From NCBI GenBank assembly GCA_009731375.1, contig BJOX01000077.1:600668-656264 (forward strand): 55,597 bases of DNA, written 5' to 3'. The position numbers and the translations under genes were made by a program. The notes below the pieces were generated by a model. The model was given only the letters and a program-made list of their open reading frames with translations, did not search any database and was not told where the DNA came from. Position 1 is the first letter of the stretch; each line of letters starts with the position of its first letter. This document shows, piece by piece, positions 8,124-16,346 of this stretch. This DNA comes from Paulinella micropora (taxonomy: Eukaryota; Cercozoa; Imbricatea; Euglyphida).

Positions 8124-8556
8124 GGTAATATACGGGGGTACCTTGGGGTTAAATATTCTGCCCCCGTTATCCGTTGAAATCGTTTTTTGCTGTTTTCCCC
8201 GTTATTCCTTCATCTTCCTTCAAATCAATACGAAGGCCTTTTTCGTCCTTTTTCCTTCATTTTCCTCATTAGGGGTATCTTTTCCTACTCTTTATAGAAA
8301 AAATGGACTACATACCCCCAAATCAATAGTAAGCGTAATTAACCCTTAATTCCTTCATTACTCTCATCAAAAAAAAAGATACCCCCTCAAATCAGAAAGA
8401 AAATCAATACGAAGAAGAATTTTTATATTTTGACGACTTCCAAAAAAAAGATACCACAAAAAAAAGATACCCCAAAAAAAAGATACCCCAAAAAAAAGAT
8501 ACCCCAAAAAAAAGATACCCCAAAAAAAAGATACCCCCGCTCTCTTAATAAACTTA
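8124..8556. repeat. Gene-free stretch with 16-bp tandem repeat A8GATACCCC
   Basis: Six head-to-tail 16-bp units (eight A, G, ATACCCC) occupy 8442-8537, just beyond the helicase stop codon. Single related GATACCCC/GGGGTATC copies lie near 8274 and 8380. Arm B has only four units (21,545-21,608). On the helicase strand each unit reads GGGGTATC followed by T8, which could end transcription. The repeats could also be replication or protein-binding sites. Confidence 0.8.
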
Positions 8557-11500
8557 CTAGCTTAAATAAGGCCACCCATTAATGAATTTCAGCATTCTCT
8601 CATTCTTAAACATCGCCGTTAATGTTTTATTCGGTCGTAATTCGTAATGCGTAGCGTGCTTATTGGTTGCCGTTAGTGATACCCCCCACTCTGCCCGCAT
8701 CGCTGTATTAATAAAATATAATGTATCTCTTAGAAATGTTTTATTTGTTGTCGTGTTCATATGGTCTATAATCTTTTTCTGCTTCTTCGTGTCTGTTGTA
8801 TATAAAACCAATTCGTCGGCCTTTGCTAGCCATTCCTGCCGTTTAATCGTCTCTTTTAATTCCTCCGCGCTTATCTTTGTTTCAAAGTCCCATATGTTCT
8901 TTATTCCTAAACCGCTTATAACTTGTATAAGGTTTATGTGCCTATTATAGCGCCGTTCTGTGTTTATTGTGTTAAATGAGTATTCCATAACCCCGCATTC
9001 CGTCGGGTTGCCCTGTTCGTCTGTTGTTAATCTGTTTTTCTCATCTCTGTTCTGCTCTCTTTGTTTTATGTAATTTAACCCCTCGCTTAGTTTATCCTCT
9101 ACGTCCTTATTATACGGCCTGTAATTCCGTATATAATATCTTAATCTGTCATCATCAAATGTTTTATAAAATAAACTATCCGCGGGCTCGTCTGCGTCTG
9201 GCTTCAGCATCTCTTTTTTAATTCTCGCCTTTTTAAATTCCGCTTCTTCGGCGGTCGTCCATTCTCTGCCCTCCGTGTTCTCCCTCAACGCGACATATTC
9301 CGCGTCTGTAATACTTCGGGCTTCAAATAAGGTTTTGGCGTCCTCTTTTTTAATCATGGCCTCTGTTATTTTCGCCTTCTTAATTGTCGGCTCGCTCGCG
9401 TTTGGCTCCTCTAAATCGCTTATTTCGTAGTCGGCTAATATGAAATACTTTATTAAATTCTGTATCCATTGGCGGGTGTCTTTGTTCTGTTCTACTTTGT
9501 TTTTCGCTAACAATTTTATATAATCGTTTGCCACTACATTGACGGCGCCATATTGCCCATATGTCCGATTCGCCAAGGTTGCGATTTTGTCCCGCTTTTG
9601 CCTGTCGTTAAGGCTCGCGCTTAATTGCCTTAAATACTGCGTTTCGCTTTCAATGGTCGCCGTGTTATAGTTTGTATAAAATAAGTATATATTGCTGTCT
9701 ATCGGGTGCCGTATTCTGCCCAACATCTGGTAGAAATCCCCGCTCATGTTTGTCTTATTACACGCCACGGCCACAATATTATGAAAAACCCCCTTATGGT
9801 AGTAATCCAAACCCCCCGTAATTGCTGGCGAGTAAATAACGATATCATACTCCGCCCATTTCTTGTATTCGTCGGCCATTGCTTCCCGCACTTCTTCCGT
9901 TTTGTTTGTTTCTCCCGTTATTAATAGCACTCTGTGCTTATCCCTCTTTAACATCTTCGCTAACGTTCTAAGCCGTCTTTTACCAATATTCGCGGGGACT
10001 AATACCCTTTTACCCTCGCGCCTTAATTTAATAATATGTTCGTAAGCCTCGCCGATATTGCCCGCCTTAATGTGTATATGGCGTTTTGTTTTGCTCGCAA
10101 TATTATCATTTTTAATAAATAGCGTTTTTGCCTCTCTGCCACATTCCCGCCGTATGTTTTGAAAGAATTCAATATCATCGGCTTTTAATGTTCCCGACAT
10201 TAATATTATTTGTTTAGCCGTGCCTATTACATATTCTATTATCTCCCAATTGTTCTTGTTGTTCCGCGACTTCTTAAACGTATCACTCGTTAAGTGCTTA
10301 ACGAATTGGTCGGCCTCATCAATAACTAATTTATTAATTGTCTCTCTGCTTATCGGTATTCTGTGAAAACTATCTGCTTGAATGGTCAAATTATTCTTTT
10401 TTAATTTCCCCTTCGGCTCGTCTCTGTAATCCACATTTAAAGGGTATTTGCTTTTATAGTCGCTCGCCAGTGTCCGCCTATAACTGCTTACAATAGATTT
10501 AAAGCGGGGCGTTTGCCTTAATAGCAGTATCGCCTCTGTGGGGTTGTCTTTATGTTTTTCTATTATATCGCGGGCTAATGGGTTATTTTTTAGTTTTTCC
10601 ACAATTTCGCCTGCGTTTTTCTTAATAGTGTTTAAATTGGCGCCCCTTATTAATTCGGTTATCTCTTCGCAGTTTAAAATAAGGTTAGTTATCGCCTTTG
10701 AGTTTGCCGTTGTCTTGCCTGTGCCTAGTCCGCTTTTAATGGCTACAATATCATATGTTGGCGTCGGCTTGCTCTGTTCTTTCATAAATTCCTTAATACT
10801 ACTACAAAATGCCTCCGTTGTGTTTATTATGTCCGCGCCGATTATGTTGAGTTGTTCGGTGAGTTCCTGCGCTTCTCGTTGTTGGATTGCTTGGCGGTTC
10901 TCGTTAGCGGTTTTAATGTAAAATTTGATTTTCTCCGCATACGTCGCAGTTCCCGCCGTTAGAGTGATATAACGGGGGGTTTCGCCTTTAACTTCGGCCT
11001 CTTGTTTTTGCTTCCAACACCCCACCAATTTCGCCCCGTTCGCAAATTGTAATATAAATAATGCGTTATCGGCCTCGTGTATTCTGTCGCACAAGTGGCA
11101 TAAAGTCGGTATCAGTCTTTTTAACTTATACGTCTTTAGCGTCCCCTCGTCGGTTTCCGCTTCGCTTATGTCCTTTATCGTGTGCGCCCCCGCCTCGTGT
11201 TTTAATACTGGTATCGCCTCAAATAACTTATTAATATTAATGTCCGCGTTCTTTACCTCCGCGGGTCGTGTGTTGTTTATCTGGTTTATATCGTGCTCGG
11301 CCGTGGTTATCAAAAGACACTCATATAAATCGTTCTGTATCTCGCTTATGTCCTTTGTAATAAGGCGCCCGCCCTCTATTCCTTCCACGAGTTCCAGCCG
11401 TCGGTTTTCTCCTTTCTTAACCGCATAAGGCGCTCGCATTCCGCTTGGAGTTCCCGCTTTATGATAAACGGCCAAATCATAACCCAACGCCTTATAATCG

Positions 11501-11961
11501 GGTAATTCGTTCTTAATAATTTCTTTGATTTCTAACGGGTCGCCGTATAGTTCGCCACTATTACCCACGAAATGAAACGAATTAACATATTTGTCTTTCT
11601 TGCTTGAATATCCACACCCGCTCAAGGCTATCATATCCCCGTTAAATAGTTCTTCAAAAGCCTCGCGCGCTTGCGTATAGTCAGATATTTCATTTAAGGC
11701 TCGGGCTTCCTCCGTATCGTATGTCTTGTCAATGTCTGCGTATGGCTTCAAAAATAGAGCAGTTCCTAAACTTTCCATAGCGTGCGGGTTTTCTTTTATG
11801 AAGTCCAATAAATCGGCCGTATTTACCTTTACGGCATATAATGGCGACGCCTTCATTTCACGAAAGAAAACGCGATAACCGCCCGCGTCGGTATTTAATT
11901 TTACGTTAGAGTTTTTATCTTCACTAACATATACCCCTCGGTCAGTCCCATACCCGCTCAT
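8557..11961 (-). CDS. Primase fused to UL9/OBP-like SF2 helicase, intact (copy A)
   Basis: The product has 1134 residues. The N-terminal part is an archaeo-eukaryotic primase: D76 and D78 in YADID, S128-x-H130 in NSFHF, D162, and R176 with basic residues near 187. At 288-315 is a primase-type zinc site (CHLC, H295, C315) as in herpes and pox primases. From 404 a superfamily 2 helicase follows: Walker A GLGTGKTT at 411-418, DEAD at 548-551, MSGT at 588-591 and motif VI QMLGRIR at 745-751. This resembles origin-binding helicases such as herpes UL9 and the primase-helicase fusions of large DNA viruses. Residues 770-1134 are unassigned. It should open the origin and prime replication. It is divergent from the AT-hook gene across a palindrome-rich gap. 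The copies in B and B' are broken. Confidence 0.85.
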   Translation of the reverse strand: MSGYGTDRGVYVSEDKNSNVKLNTDAGGYRVFFREMKASPLYAVKVNTADLLDFIKENPHAMESLGTALFLKPYADIDKTYDTEEARALNEISDYTQAREAFEELFNGDMIALSGCGYSSKKDKYVNSFHFVGNSGELYGDPLEIKEIIKNELPDYKALGYDLAVYHKAGTPSGMRAPYAVKKGENRRLELVEGIEGGRLITKDISEIQNDLYECLLITTAEHDINQINNTRPAEVKNADININKLFEAIPVLKHEAGAHTIKDISEAETDEGTLKTYKLKRLIPTLCHLCDRIHEADNALFILQFANGAKLVGCWKQKQEAEVKGETPRYITLTAGTATYAEKIKFYIKTANENRQAIQQREAQELTEQLNIIGADIINTTEAFCSSIKEFMKEQSKPTPTYDIVAIKSGLGTGKTTANSKAITNLILNCEEITELIRGANLNTIKKNAGEIVEKLKNNPLARDIIEKHKDNPTEAILLLRQTPRFKSIVSSYRRTLASDYKSKYPLNVDYRDEPKGKLKKNNLTIQADSFHRIPISRETINKLVIDEADQFVKHLTSDTFKKSRNNKNNWEIIEYVIGTAKQIILMSGTLKADDIEFFQNIRRECGREAKTLFIKNDNIASKTKRHIHIKAGNIGEAYEHIIKLRREGKRVLVPANIGKRRLRTLAKMLKRDKHRVLLITGETNKTEEVREAMADEYKKWAEYDIVIYSPAITGGLDYYHKGVFHNIVAVACNKTNMSGDFYQMLGRIRHPIDSNIYLFYTNYNTATIESETQYLRQLSASLNDRQKRDKIATLANRTYGQYGAVNVVANDYIKLLAKNKVEQNKDTRQWIQNLIKYFILADYEISDLEEPNASEPTIKKAKITEAMIKKEDAKTLFEARSITDAEYVALRENTEGREWTTAEEAEFKKARIKKEMLKPDADEPADSLFYKTFDDDRLRYYIRNYRPYNKDVEDKLSEGLNYIKQREQNRDEKNRLTTDEQGNPTECGVMEYSFNTINTERRYNRHINLIQVISGLGIKNIWDFETKISAEELKETIKRQEWLAKADELVLYTTDTKKQKKIIDHMNTTTNKTFLRDTLYFINTAMRAEWGVSLTATNKHATHYELRPNKTLTAMFKNERMLKFINGWPYLS

Positions 11962-12168
11962 TTTTTTTTTGCTTGCTTTTTTAATTTGGACTAGTCCAAA
12001 TTAAAGACTTTATATCCTCGCGAGAATAATTATTTTGAAAAATAAATAATTATTATAAAGTATATACCCTTAACGCTTTAAATTAAAATACGGCTCATAT
12101 TTACCATTAAAGAAGATTAATTAATTAATTTTCATCTAAAATTTATATACCCCCTATAATATAGGACA
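11962..12168. promoter_or_regulatory. Candidate replication origin and divergent promoter (copy A)
   Basis: The 207-bp gap between the divergent primase-helicase and AT-hook genes contains a perfect 26-bp palindrome centred on GGACTAGTCC (11980-12005), an 8-bp CTCGCGAG (12017-12024), and an inverted repeat AATAATTATTT / AAATAATTATT (12025-12035, 12044-12054), in a highly AT-rich context. Herpes-type origins combine a palindrome bound by the UL9 helicase with an AT-rich centre. The position beside a UL9-like gene makes this the best origin candidate. The same sequence is kept in arm B. Confidence 0.6.
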
Positions 12169-12648
12169 ATGACAACGGCAGACGTAGAAAGCAACGGCAT
12201 CACCGCTTTAGAGCGTCGCGGAGACAGCGAGATAATGATTAAACGCCCCCGCGGTCGTCCCGTTGGTAGCCTCAAAGAAGACAGGGCAACACCGCCAGCA
12301 CCAAAGAAAGAAATTATAAACGGGCAGACTTATTATTATTCATATCTCAAACACAAGACAAAGGAAGGCAAAACGCGATATTACAAAATTAAGAAAGCAT
12401 ACACCCCCGCAACAGAGAGAAAACGGCGGGCGGTTTATGGCAACCCAAATTACGCACAAAAAAAGAAGCAAAAGACACACGCTATCAAAACGGCATTAAA
12501 TGACAATATGGACAAACTAACCTTAAACGAATTAGACACATTAGCCCGCATTTTTACAGAATGCGATATATCCGCGGTTAAAAATAACATAATACGATTA
12601 CATAAAGAAGACTTAGCGCCCTCTATAAATACGGCAATAACGGCATAA
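12169..12648 (+). CDS. AT-hook DNA-binding protein (copy A)
   Basis: A 159-residue basic protein. Residues 24-34 carry an AT-hook (KRPRGRPVGS), which binds the minor groove of AT-rich DNA. A tyrosine-rich segment (GQTYYYSYLKHKTKEGKTR) and a basic patch (ERKRRAVYG, KKKQKTH) follow, then a helical C-terminus with LNELDTLARIF. Arm B encodes the same length. It is transcribed away from the primase-helicase across the candidate origin, which suits an architectural or regulatory role there. That role is inferred. Confidence 0.7.
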   Translation: MTTADVESNGITALERRGDSEIMIKRPRGRPVGSLKEDRATPPAPKKEIINGQTYYYSYLKHKTKEGKTRYYKIKKAYTPATERKRRAVYGNPNYAQKKKQKTHAIKTALNDNMDKLTLNELDTLARIFTECDISAVKNNIIRLHKEDLAPSINTAITA

Positions 12649-12774
12649 ACCCGCAAGCAATACAGAGCATAATTTTATATAAAAAGGCTCCCGCTTATAA
12701 CTGGCGGGGGTTTTCCTTTTTTATATAGAGAAGGTAATAAGAGTGTCGCGCAGACGACAACATAAGGCAAAAAA
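12649..12774. promoter_or_regulatory. TATA box plus stem-loop between two genes
   Basis: TATATAAAAAGG (about 12,676-12,687) is followed by a stem-loop (CTCCCGC 12,688-12,694 with GCGGGGG 12,704-12,710) and a T-rich run. It may end the AT-hook transcript and start the next gene. The same sequence lies at 17,323-17,448 and 14,562-14,690. Confidence 0.5.
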
Positions 12775-12927
12775 ATGAGCAACCAAGGCAAAAAAACAGT
12801 AAGCAGTGAAGCAGGGCGGGCGTTTGTGAGAACGTTGATTAAAAAACATTTAGAAAGGCATGATTTCACAGACGACGTCAAAGAAAAATGTTTTAAATGT
12901 TTAATCGGCATACACGACGACGACGAC
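12775..12927 (+). pseudogene. Acidic coiled-coil gene, 5' fragment (copy A)
   Basis: The first ~51 residues match the start of the complete gene at 16,339-17,322, up to the run of aspartates. At the GAC repeat the sequence jumps into the end of a reversed primase-helicase fragment. The junction inside a triplet repeat suggests recombination or misassembly there. Confidence 0.8.
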
Positions 12928-14399
12928 GACGCCCTCTTCAATAAACTTACTCGCCTAAATAAGGCCACCCATGAATGAATTTCAGCATTCTCTCATTCTT
13001 AAACATCGCCGTTAATGTTTTATTCGGTCGTAATTCGTAATGCGTAGCGTGCTTATTGGTTGCCGTTAGTGATACCCCCCACTCTGCCCGCATCGCTGTA
13101 TTAATAAAATATAATGTATCTCTTAGAAATGTTTTATTTGTCGTCGTGTTCATATGGTCTATAATCTTTTTCTGCTTCTTCGTGTCTGTCGTATATAAAA
13201 CTAATTCGTCGGCCTTTGCGAGCCATTCCTGCCGTTTAATCGTCTCTTTCAATTCCTCCGCTCCTATCTTTGTTTCAAAGTCCCATATATTCCGTATTCC
13301 TAACCCACTTATAACTTGTATAAGATTTACGTGCTTATTATAGCGCCGTTCTGTGTGTATTGTGTTAAATGAGTATTCCATAACCCCGCACTCTGTCAGG
13401 TTGCCCTGTTCGTCTGTTGTTAATCGGTTTTTCTCATCTCTGTTCTGCTCTCTTTGTTTTATGTAATTTAACCCCTCGCTTAATTTATCCTCTACGTCCT
13501 TATTACCTGTAATTCCATATATAACCCCTTAATCTGTCATCATCAAATACCTTATAAAATAATGCGCTTTTCGGCTCGTCTGCGTCAGGTTTTAACATCT
13601 CTTTTTTAATTCTCGCCTTTTAAAATTCCGCTTCTTCCGCGGTCGTCCATTCTTTGCCCTCTTTATTCTTCGTTATATTCCGCGTCTGTAATATTTCGGG
13701 CTTCAAATAAGGCTTTAGCGTCCTCTTTTTTAATTACTGCTTCCGTTATTTTCGCCTCCTTAAATGTCAAATCATCCGCGTTAGATACGTCTAAGTCGCT
13801 TACTTCGTAGTCGGCTAGTATAAAATACTTTATTAAATTCTGTATCCAGTGGCGGGCGTCTTTGTTCTGTTCTACTTTGTTTTTCGCTAATAATTTTATG
13901 TAATCGTTTGCCACTACATTAACCGCCCCGTATTGCCCATATGTCCAATTTGCCAAGGTTGCCATTTCATCCCGCTTCTGCCTGTCGTTAAGGCTCGCGC
14001 TTAATTGCCTTAAGTATTGCGTTTCGTTTTCAATGGTCGCCGTGTTATAGTTTGTATAAAATAAGTATATATTGCTGTCTGTCGGGTGCCGTATTCTGCC
14101 TCACATCTGGTAAAAATCCCCGCTCATGTTTGTCTTATTACACGCCACGGCTACAATATTATTAAAAACCCCCTTATGGTAGTAATCCAAGCCTCCCGTA
14201 ATTGCTGGTGAGTAAATAACAATATCATACCCCGCCCATTTCTTGTATTCGTCGGCCATTGCTTCCCGCACTTCTTCCGTTTTGTTTGTTTCGCCCGTTA
14301 TCAATAGCACTCTGTGTTTATCCCTCTGTAGCATTTTTGCCAATGCCCTAAGTCGTCTTTTACCGATATTCGCGGGGACTAATACCCTTTTGCCCTCGT
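12928..14399 (-). pseudogene. Primase-helicase C-terminal fragment (copy B')
   Basis: This corresponds to roughly residues 650-1134 of the intact protein, in the orientation of copy A. It carries several stops and frameshifts. At least three lesions are shared with arm B: the premature end after TDAEYNEE, a base change giving a stop in the following segment, and a deletion in the Y/R-rich segment. It also has a private stop in the motif VI region near 14,101. It ends in a 10-N gap, so its 5' part is missing from the assembly. Confidence 0.85.
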
Positions 14400-14409
14400 N
14401 NNNNNNNNN

Positions 14410-14561
14410 CAAATGACAATATGGACAAACTAACCTTAAACGAATTAGACACATTAGCCCGCATTTTTACATAATGCGATATATCCGCGGTTAAAAATAA
14501 CATAATACGATTACATAAAGAAGACTTAGCGCCCTCTATAAATACGGCAATAACGGCATAA
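14410..14561 (+). pseudogene. AT-hook gene, 3' fragment (copy B')
   Basis: It matches the last ~50 codons of the AT-hook gene. One base change creates an internal stop (ACATAA for ACAGAA near 14,469). It begins at the 10-N gap. Confidence 0.8.
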
Positions 14562-14690
14562 ACCCGCAAGCAATACAAAGCATAATTTTGTATAAAAAGG
14601 GCTCCCGCTTATAACTGGCGGGGGTTTTCCTTTTTTTTATATAGAGAAGGTAATAAGAGTGTCGCGCAGACGACAACATAAGGCAAAAAA

Positions 14691-14743
14691 ATGAGCAACC
14701 AAGGCAAAAAAAACAGTAAGCAGTGAAGCAGGGCGGGCGTGTG
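14691..14743 (+). pseudogene. Acidic coiled-coil gene, 5' stub (copy B')
   Basis: It matches the first ~17 codons of the 327-residue gene, with one extra A in the poly-A run that shifts the frame. Similarity ends at about 14,743, where unique sequence begins. Confidence 0.7.
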
Positions 14744-14843
14744 TGAAGCCCTTTAATACATACCGCAGTGTATATTACGAAAGAAAGTTTAACCCCTCGC
14801 CGTACCTCGGTGTAAAACGTCCCGCTTTTAGTTTTGGCCGTTC

Positions 14844-15064
14844 TCAATATTTTATAGGCTGGCCGTCTGCGTTGTCCGTGTCGTCGTCCCGCATTAACTG
14901 CTTATAAATAAAAAAGTCTTCGGCTGTGTATTTAATGTATTTTTTTTACCGCATTGAAAGCATTTTTTACCACAACCCGCATAAACCAAAACTAAATTAA
15001 AAACATCATCATTTAAGCCCGCATAGTTTTGGACTTCCAAAACAATATCTTTCAAGATAGACAT
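14844..15064 (-). pseudogene. Small CxxC protein, frame broken in an A8 run
   Basis: From an ATG at 15,064 the frame reads about 40 residues up to a compact cysteine motif (CGKKCFQCGKK). An A8 run then moves it out of frame. The other frame continues with a plausible acidic C-terminus to a stop at 14,844. The total would be near 73 residues. The length is not a multiple of three, so there is a one-base indel, real or technical. It probably binds zinc. It is too short for most gene finders. Confidence 0.45.
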
Positions 15065-15070
15065 TTTTTA

Positions 15071-15247
15071 TTAATTCGTTATTGTTTCGTATTCTGGGGT
15101 GTCGGTTATAATGTTATTAATTCGGGCTTGAATATATAATTCTAATGTGTCCAAATATACCAATATTCGGGGGTCGTCTTCTGCGTCTATGGTTTCAATT
15201 ATTTTATTGGATTTATCGGCTATGGTTTGCTGTGGTATAGATGACAT
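15071..15247 (-). CDS. 58-residue acidic protein
   Basis: The open frame runs from ATG at 15,247 to TAA at 15,071 and reads as a plausible small protein (DDPRILVYLDTLELYIQARI in its middle). It lies 6 bp upstream of the next small gene on the same strand. TATATA-rich sequence at 15,255-15,300 could be its promoter. No known motif. Confidence 0.45.
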   Translation of the reverse strand: MSSIPQQTIADKSNKIIETIDAEDDPRILVYLDTLELYIQARINNIITDTPEYETITN

Positions 15248-15330
15248 ACCCCCCCTGTATATACTAGTCTTATATATATAGTATCTATAAAAAATATATA
15301 CATAAATTTAATTATCGCCTTCTTCATCCG

Positions 15331-15615
15331 TTAATGGGGGCTCTGGCTCTTTACCTGTCTTAAATTAAGCGGTCTGTATTCTACGGGCGTATTTTCTCTC
15401 ATAAACGTTATAGTATCGCCTCGCACAATACGGCGGGGCTTGTCTGGTTTAATGTCTAAAGCCTCGCAAAATTCGCCGACTAATTCAAACAATTTATTAT
15501 TGAAGGCCTTTGTTAGTAATCCTCCCGCCCCTTGTCTTTTAGCCTCCATTAAACATGCTCTATAACGACTAAATAATATTTCAATTTCGTTCTCTGTCAT
15601 TTCGTTCTCTGTCAT
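15331..15615 (-). CDS. 94-residue protein of unknown function
   Basis: The start has a duplicated MTENE segment from a 16-bp tandem repeat. The core is helical (EILFSRYRACLMEAKRQGAG, KLFELVGEFCEALDI). The last ~15 residues look less natural than an alternative frame that reads on to about 15,310 with an acidic, proline-rich end, so a small frameshift near 15,365 is likely. It is found only in the unique centre. Confidence 0.45.
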   Translation of the reverse strand: MTENEMTENEIEILFSRYRACLMEAKRQGAGGLLTKAFNNKLFELVGEFCEALDIKPDKPRRIVRGDTITFMRENTPVEYRPLNLRQVKSQSPH

Positions 15616-15706
15616 TTCGTTCGCGTATATTACCGCCCTTTTTAAATTTGCATTTGTGCTTGTCGCTCCCGCACTTTAAAATAATATCTTCAATGATATC
15701 CGCCAT
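15581..15706 (-). CDS. 41-residue ORF upstream of and overlapping the 94-residue gene
   Basis: It starts MADIIEDIILKCGSDKHKCK, with a C-x6-C pattern and a start resembling the small CxxC protein (MSILKDIVLE). It ends in RERND repeats made by the same 16-bp tandem that forms the start of the next gene. It may be a truncated zinc protein whose frame was broken by that repeat. Confidence 0.3.
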   Translation of the reverse strand: MADIIEDIILKCGSDKHKCKFKKGGNIRERNDRERNDRERN

Positions 15707-15752
15707 ATTATATATAAACTTTTAATAAACTTTTAATAAACATATTAATATA

Positions 15753-16346
15753 ATGACGGGTTCGTTGCCCCTTTGTTCGCGGTGTAAAAAAGATATTTTA
15801 AGCCCCGTTTTGGGTGTTGGCGGTTTGCCCTTAAAGTCTTGTTTGAAATGTTATATTTACATGAAGGACATAAACAAAAGAAAACGCAAAGAATACAACA
15901 AAAAAGCATATCAAAGAAAAACGAAGAAGACCGATGATGAGAAAGTAAAGGCGGGAGACGCCAAAGCAGACAAGGAAGCAAAGACGGGAGACGTCAACGC
16001 TCCCGAGCGTGGGCAATTAATAAAAAAATCATTTACTTCAAATAATAAAAAATTTACCCTCATTGACGCTGAGAAACCCCCGCCCGTTGAAAAAAATAAA
16101 ACTCATTCTGTTTTAATGGCCTCTGATAGGCTCTTAATTATAGAAATCTATAGTTTATATAAAGCGGTTAAGAGATTACACGACGGAGACGACCCGCCCG
16201 CCCTTGCTTCGCCTGCCTTGGTTCTGCTACGTGATTATTTAGAAGAAGCAACAAACGCACACGAAAACGGCGCCCCGTGGGCTATGAATAACCATAAAGA
16301 AATTAAAACATATATAAATGAAATCAAACAATTTTTGTTCATTTAA
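15753..16346 (+). CDS. Zinc-ribbon protein with basic linker
   Basis: A 197-residue protein. CSRC and CLKC, about 20 residues apart, form an N-terminal zinc ribbon at residues 8-33. A very basic helix (KRKRKEYNKKAYQRKTKK) and a charged linker follow. The C-terminal half, from about 120, is helical (DRLLIIEIYSLYKAVKRL, VLLRDYLEEATNAH). It exists once only, in the unique centre. Its stop overlaps that of the convergent acidic coiled-coil gene by 8 bp. It is likely a nucleic-acid binding or transcription accessory protein; this rests on the ribbon alone. Confidence 0.6.
   Translation: MTGSLPLCSRCKKDILSPVLGVGGLPLKSCLKCYIYMKDINKRKRKEYNKKAYQRKTKKTDDEKVKAGDAKADKEAKTGDVNAPERGQLIKKSFTSNNKKFTLIDAEKPPPVEKNKTHSVLMASDRLLIIEIYSLYKAVKRLHDGDDPPALASPALVLLRDYLEEATNAHENGAPWAMNNHKEIKTYINEIKQFLFI

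Larger units (their letters stand above)
3409..12927. repeat. Left arm (copy A) of a large inverted duplication
   Basis: This whole stretch reappears in reverse orientation at 17,170-26,757, with the same gene order and only scattered substitutions and small indels. The outer limit is set by AAGGTTGGTGATTAGG at about 3410 and its complement ending near 26,757. The inner limit lies inside a GAC-repeat of the acidic coiled-coil gene. Copy A keeps an intact primase-helicase but has a 2-bp deletion in the recombinase gene. Confidence 0.9.

Noticed and set aside
8442-8537. CRISPR array
   Set aside because: The units are directly adjacent with no spacers, no cas genes are near, and the genome is eukaryotic.
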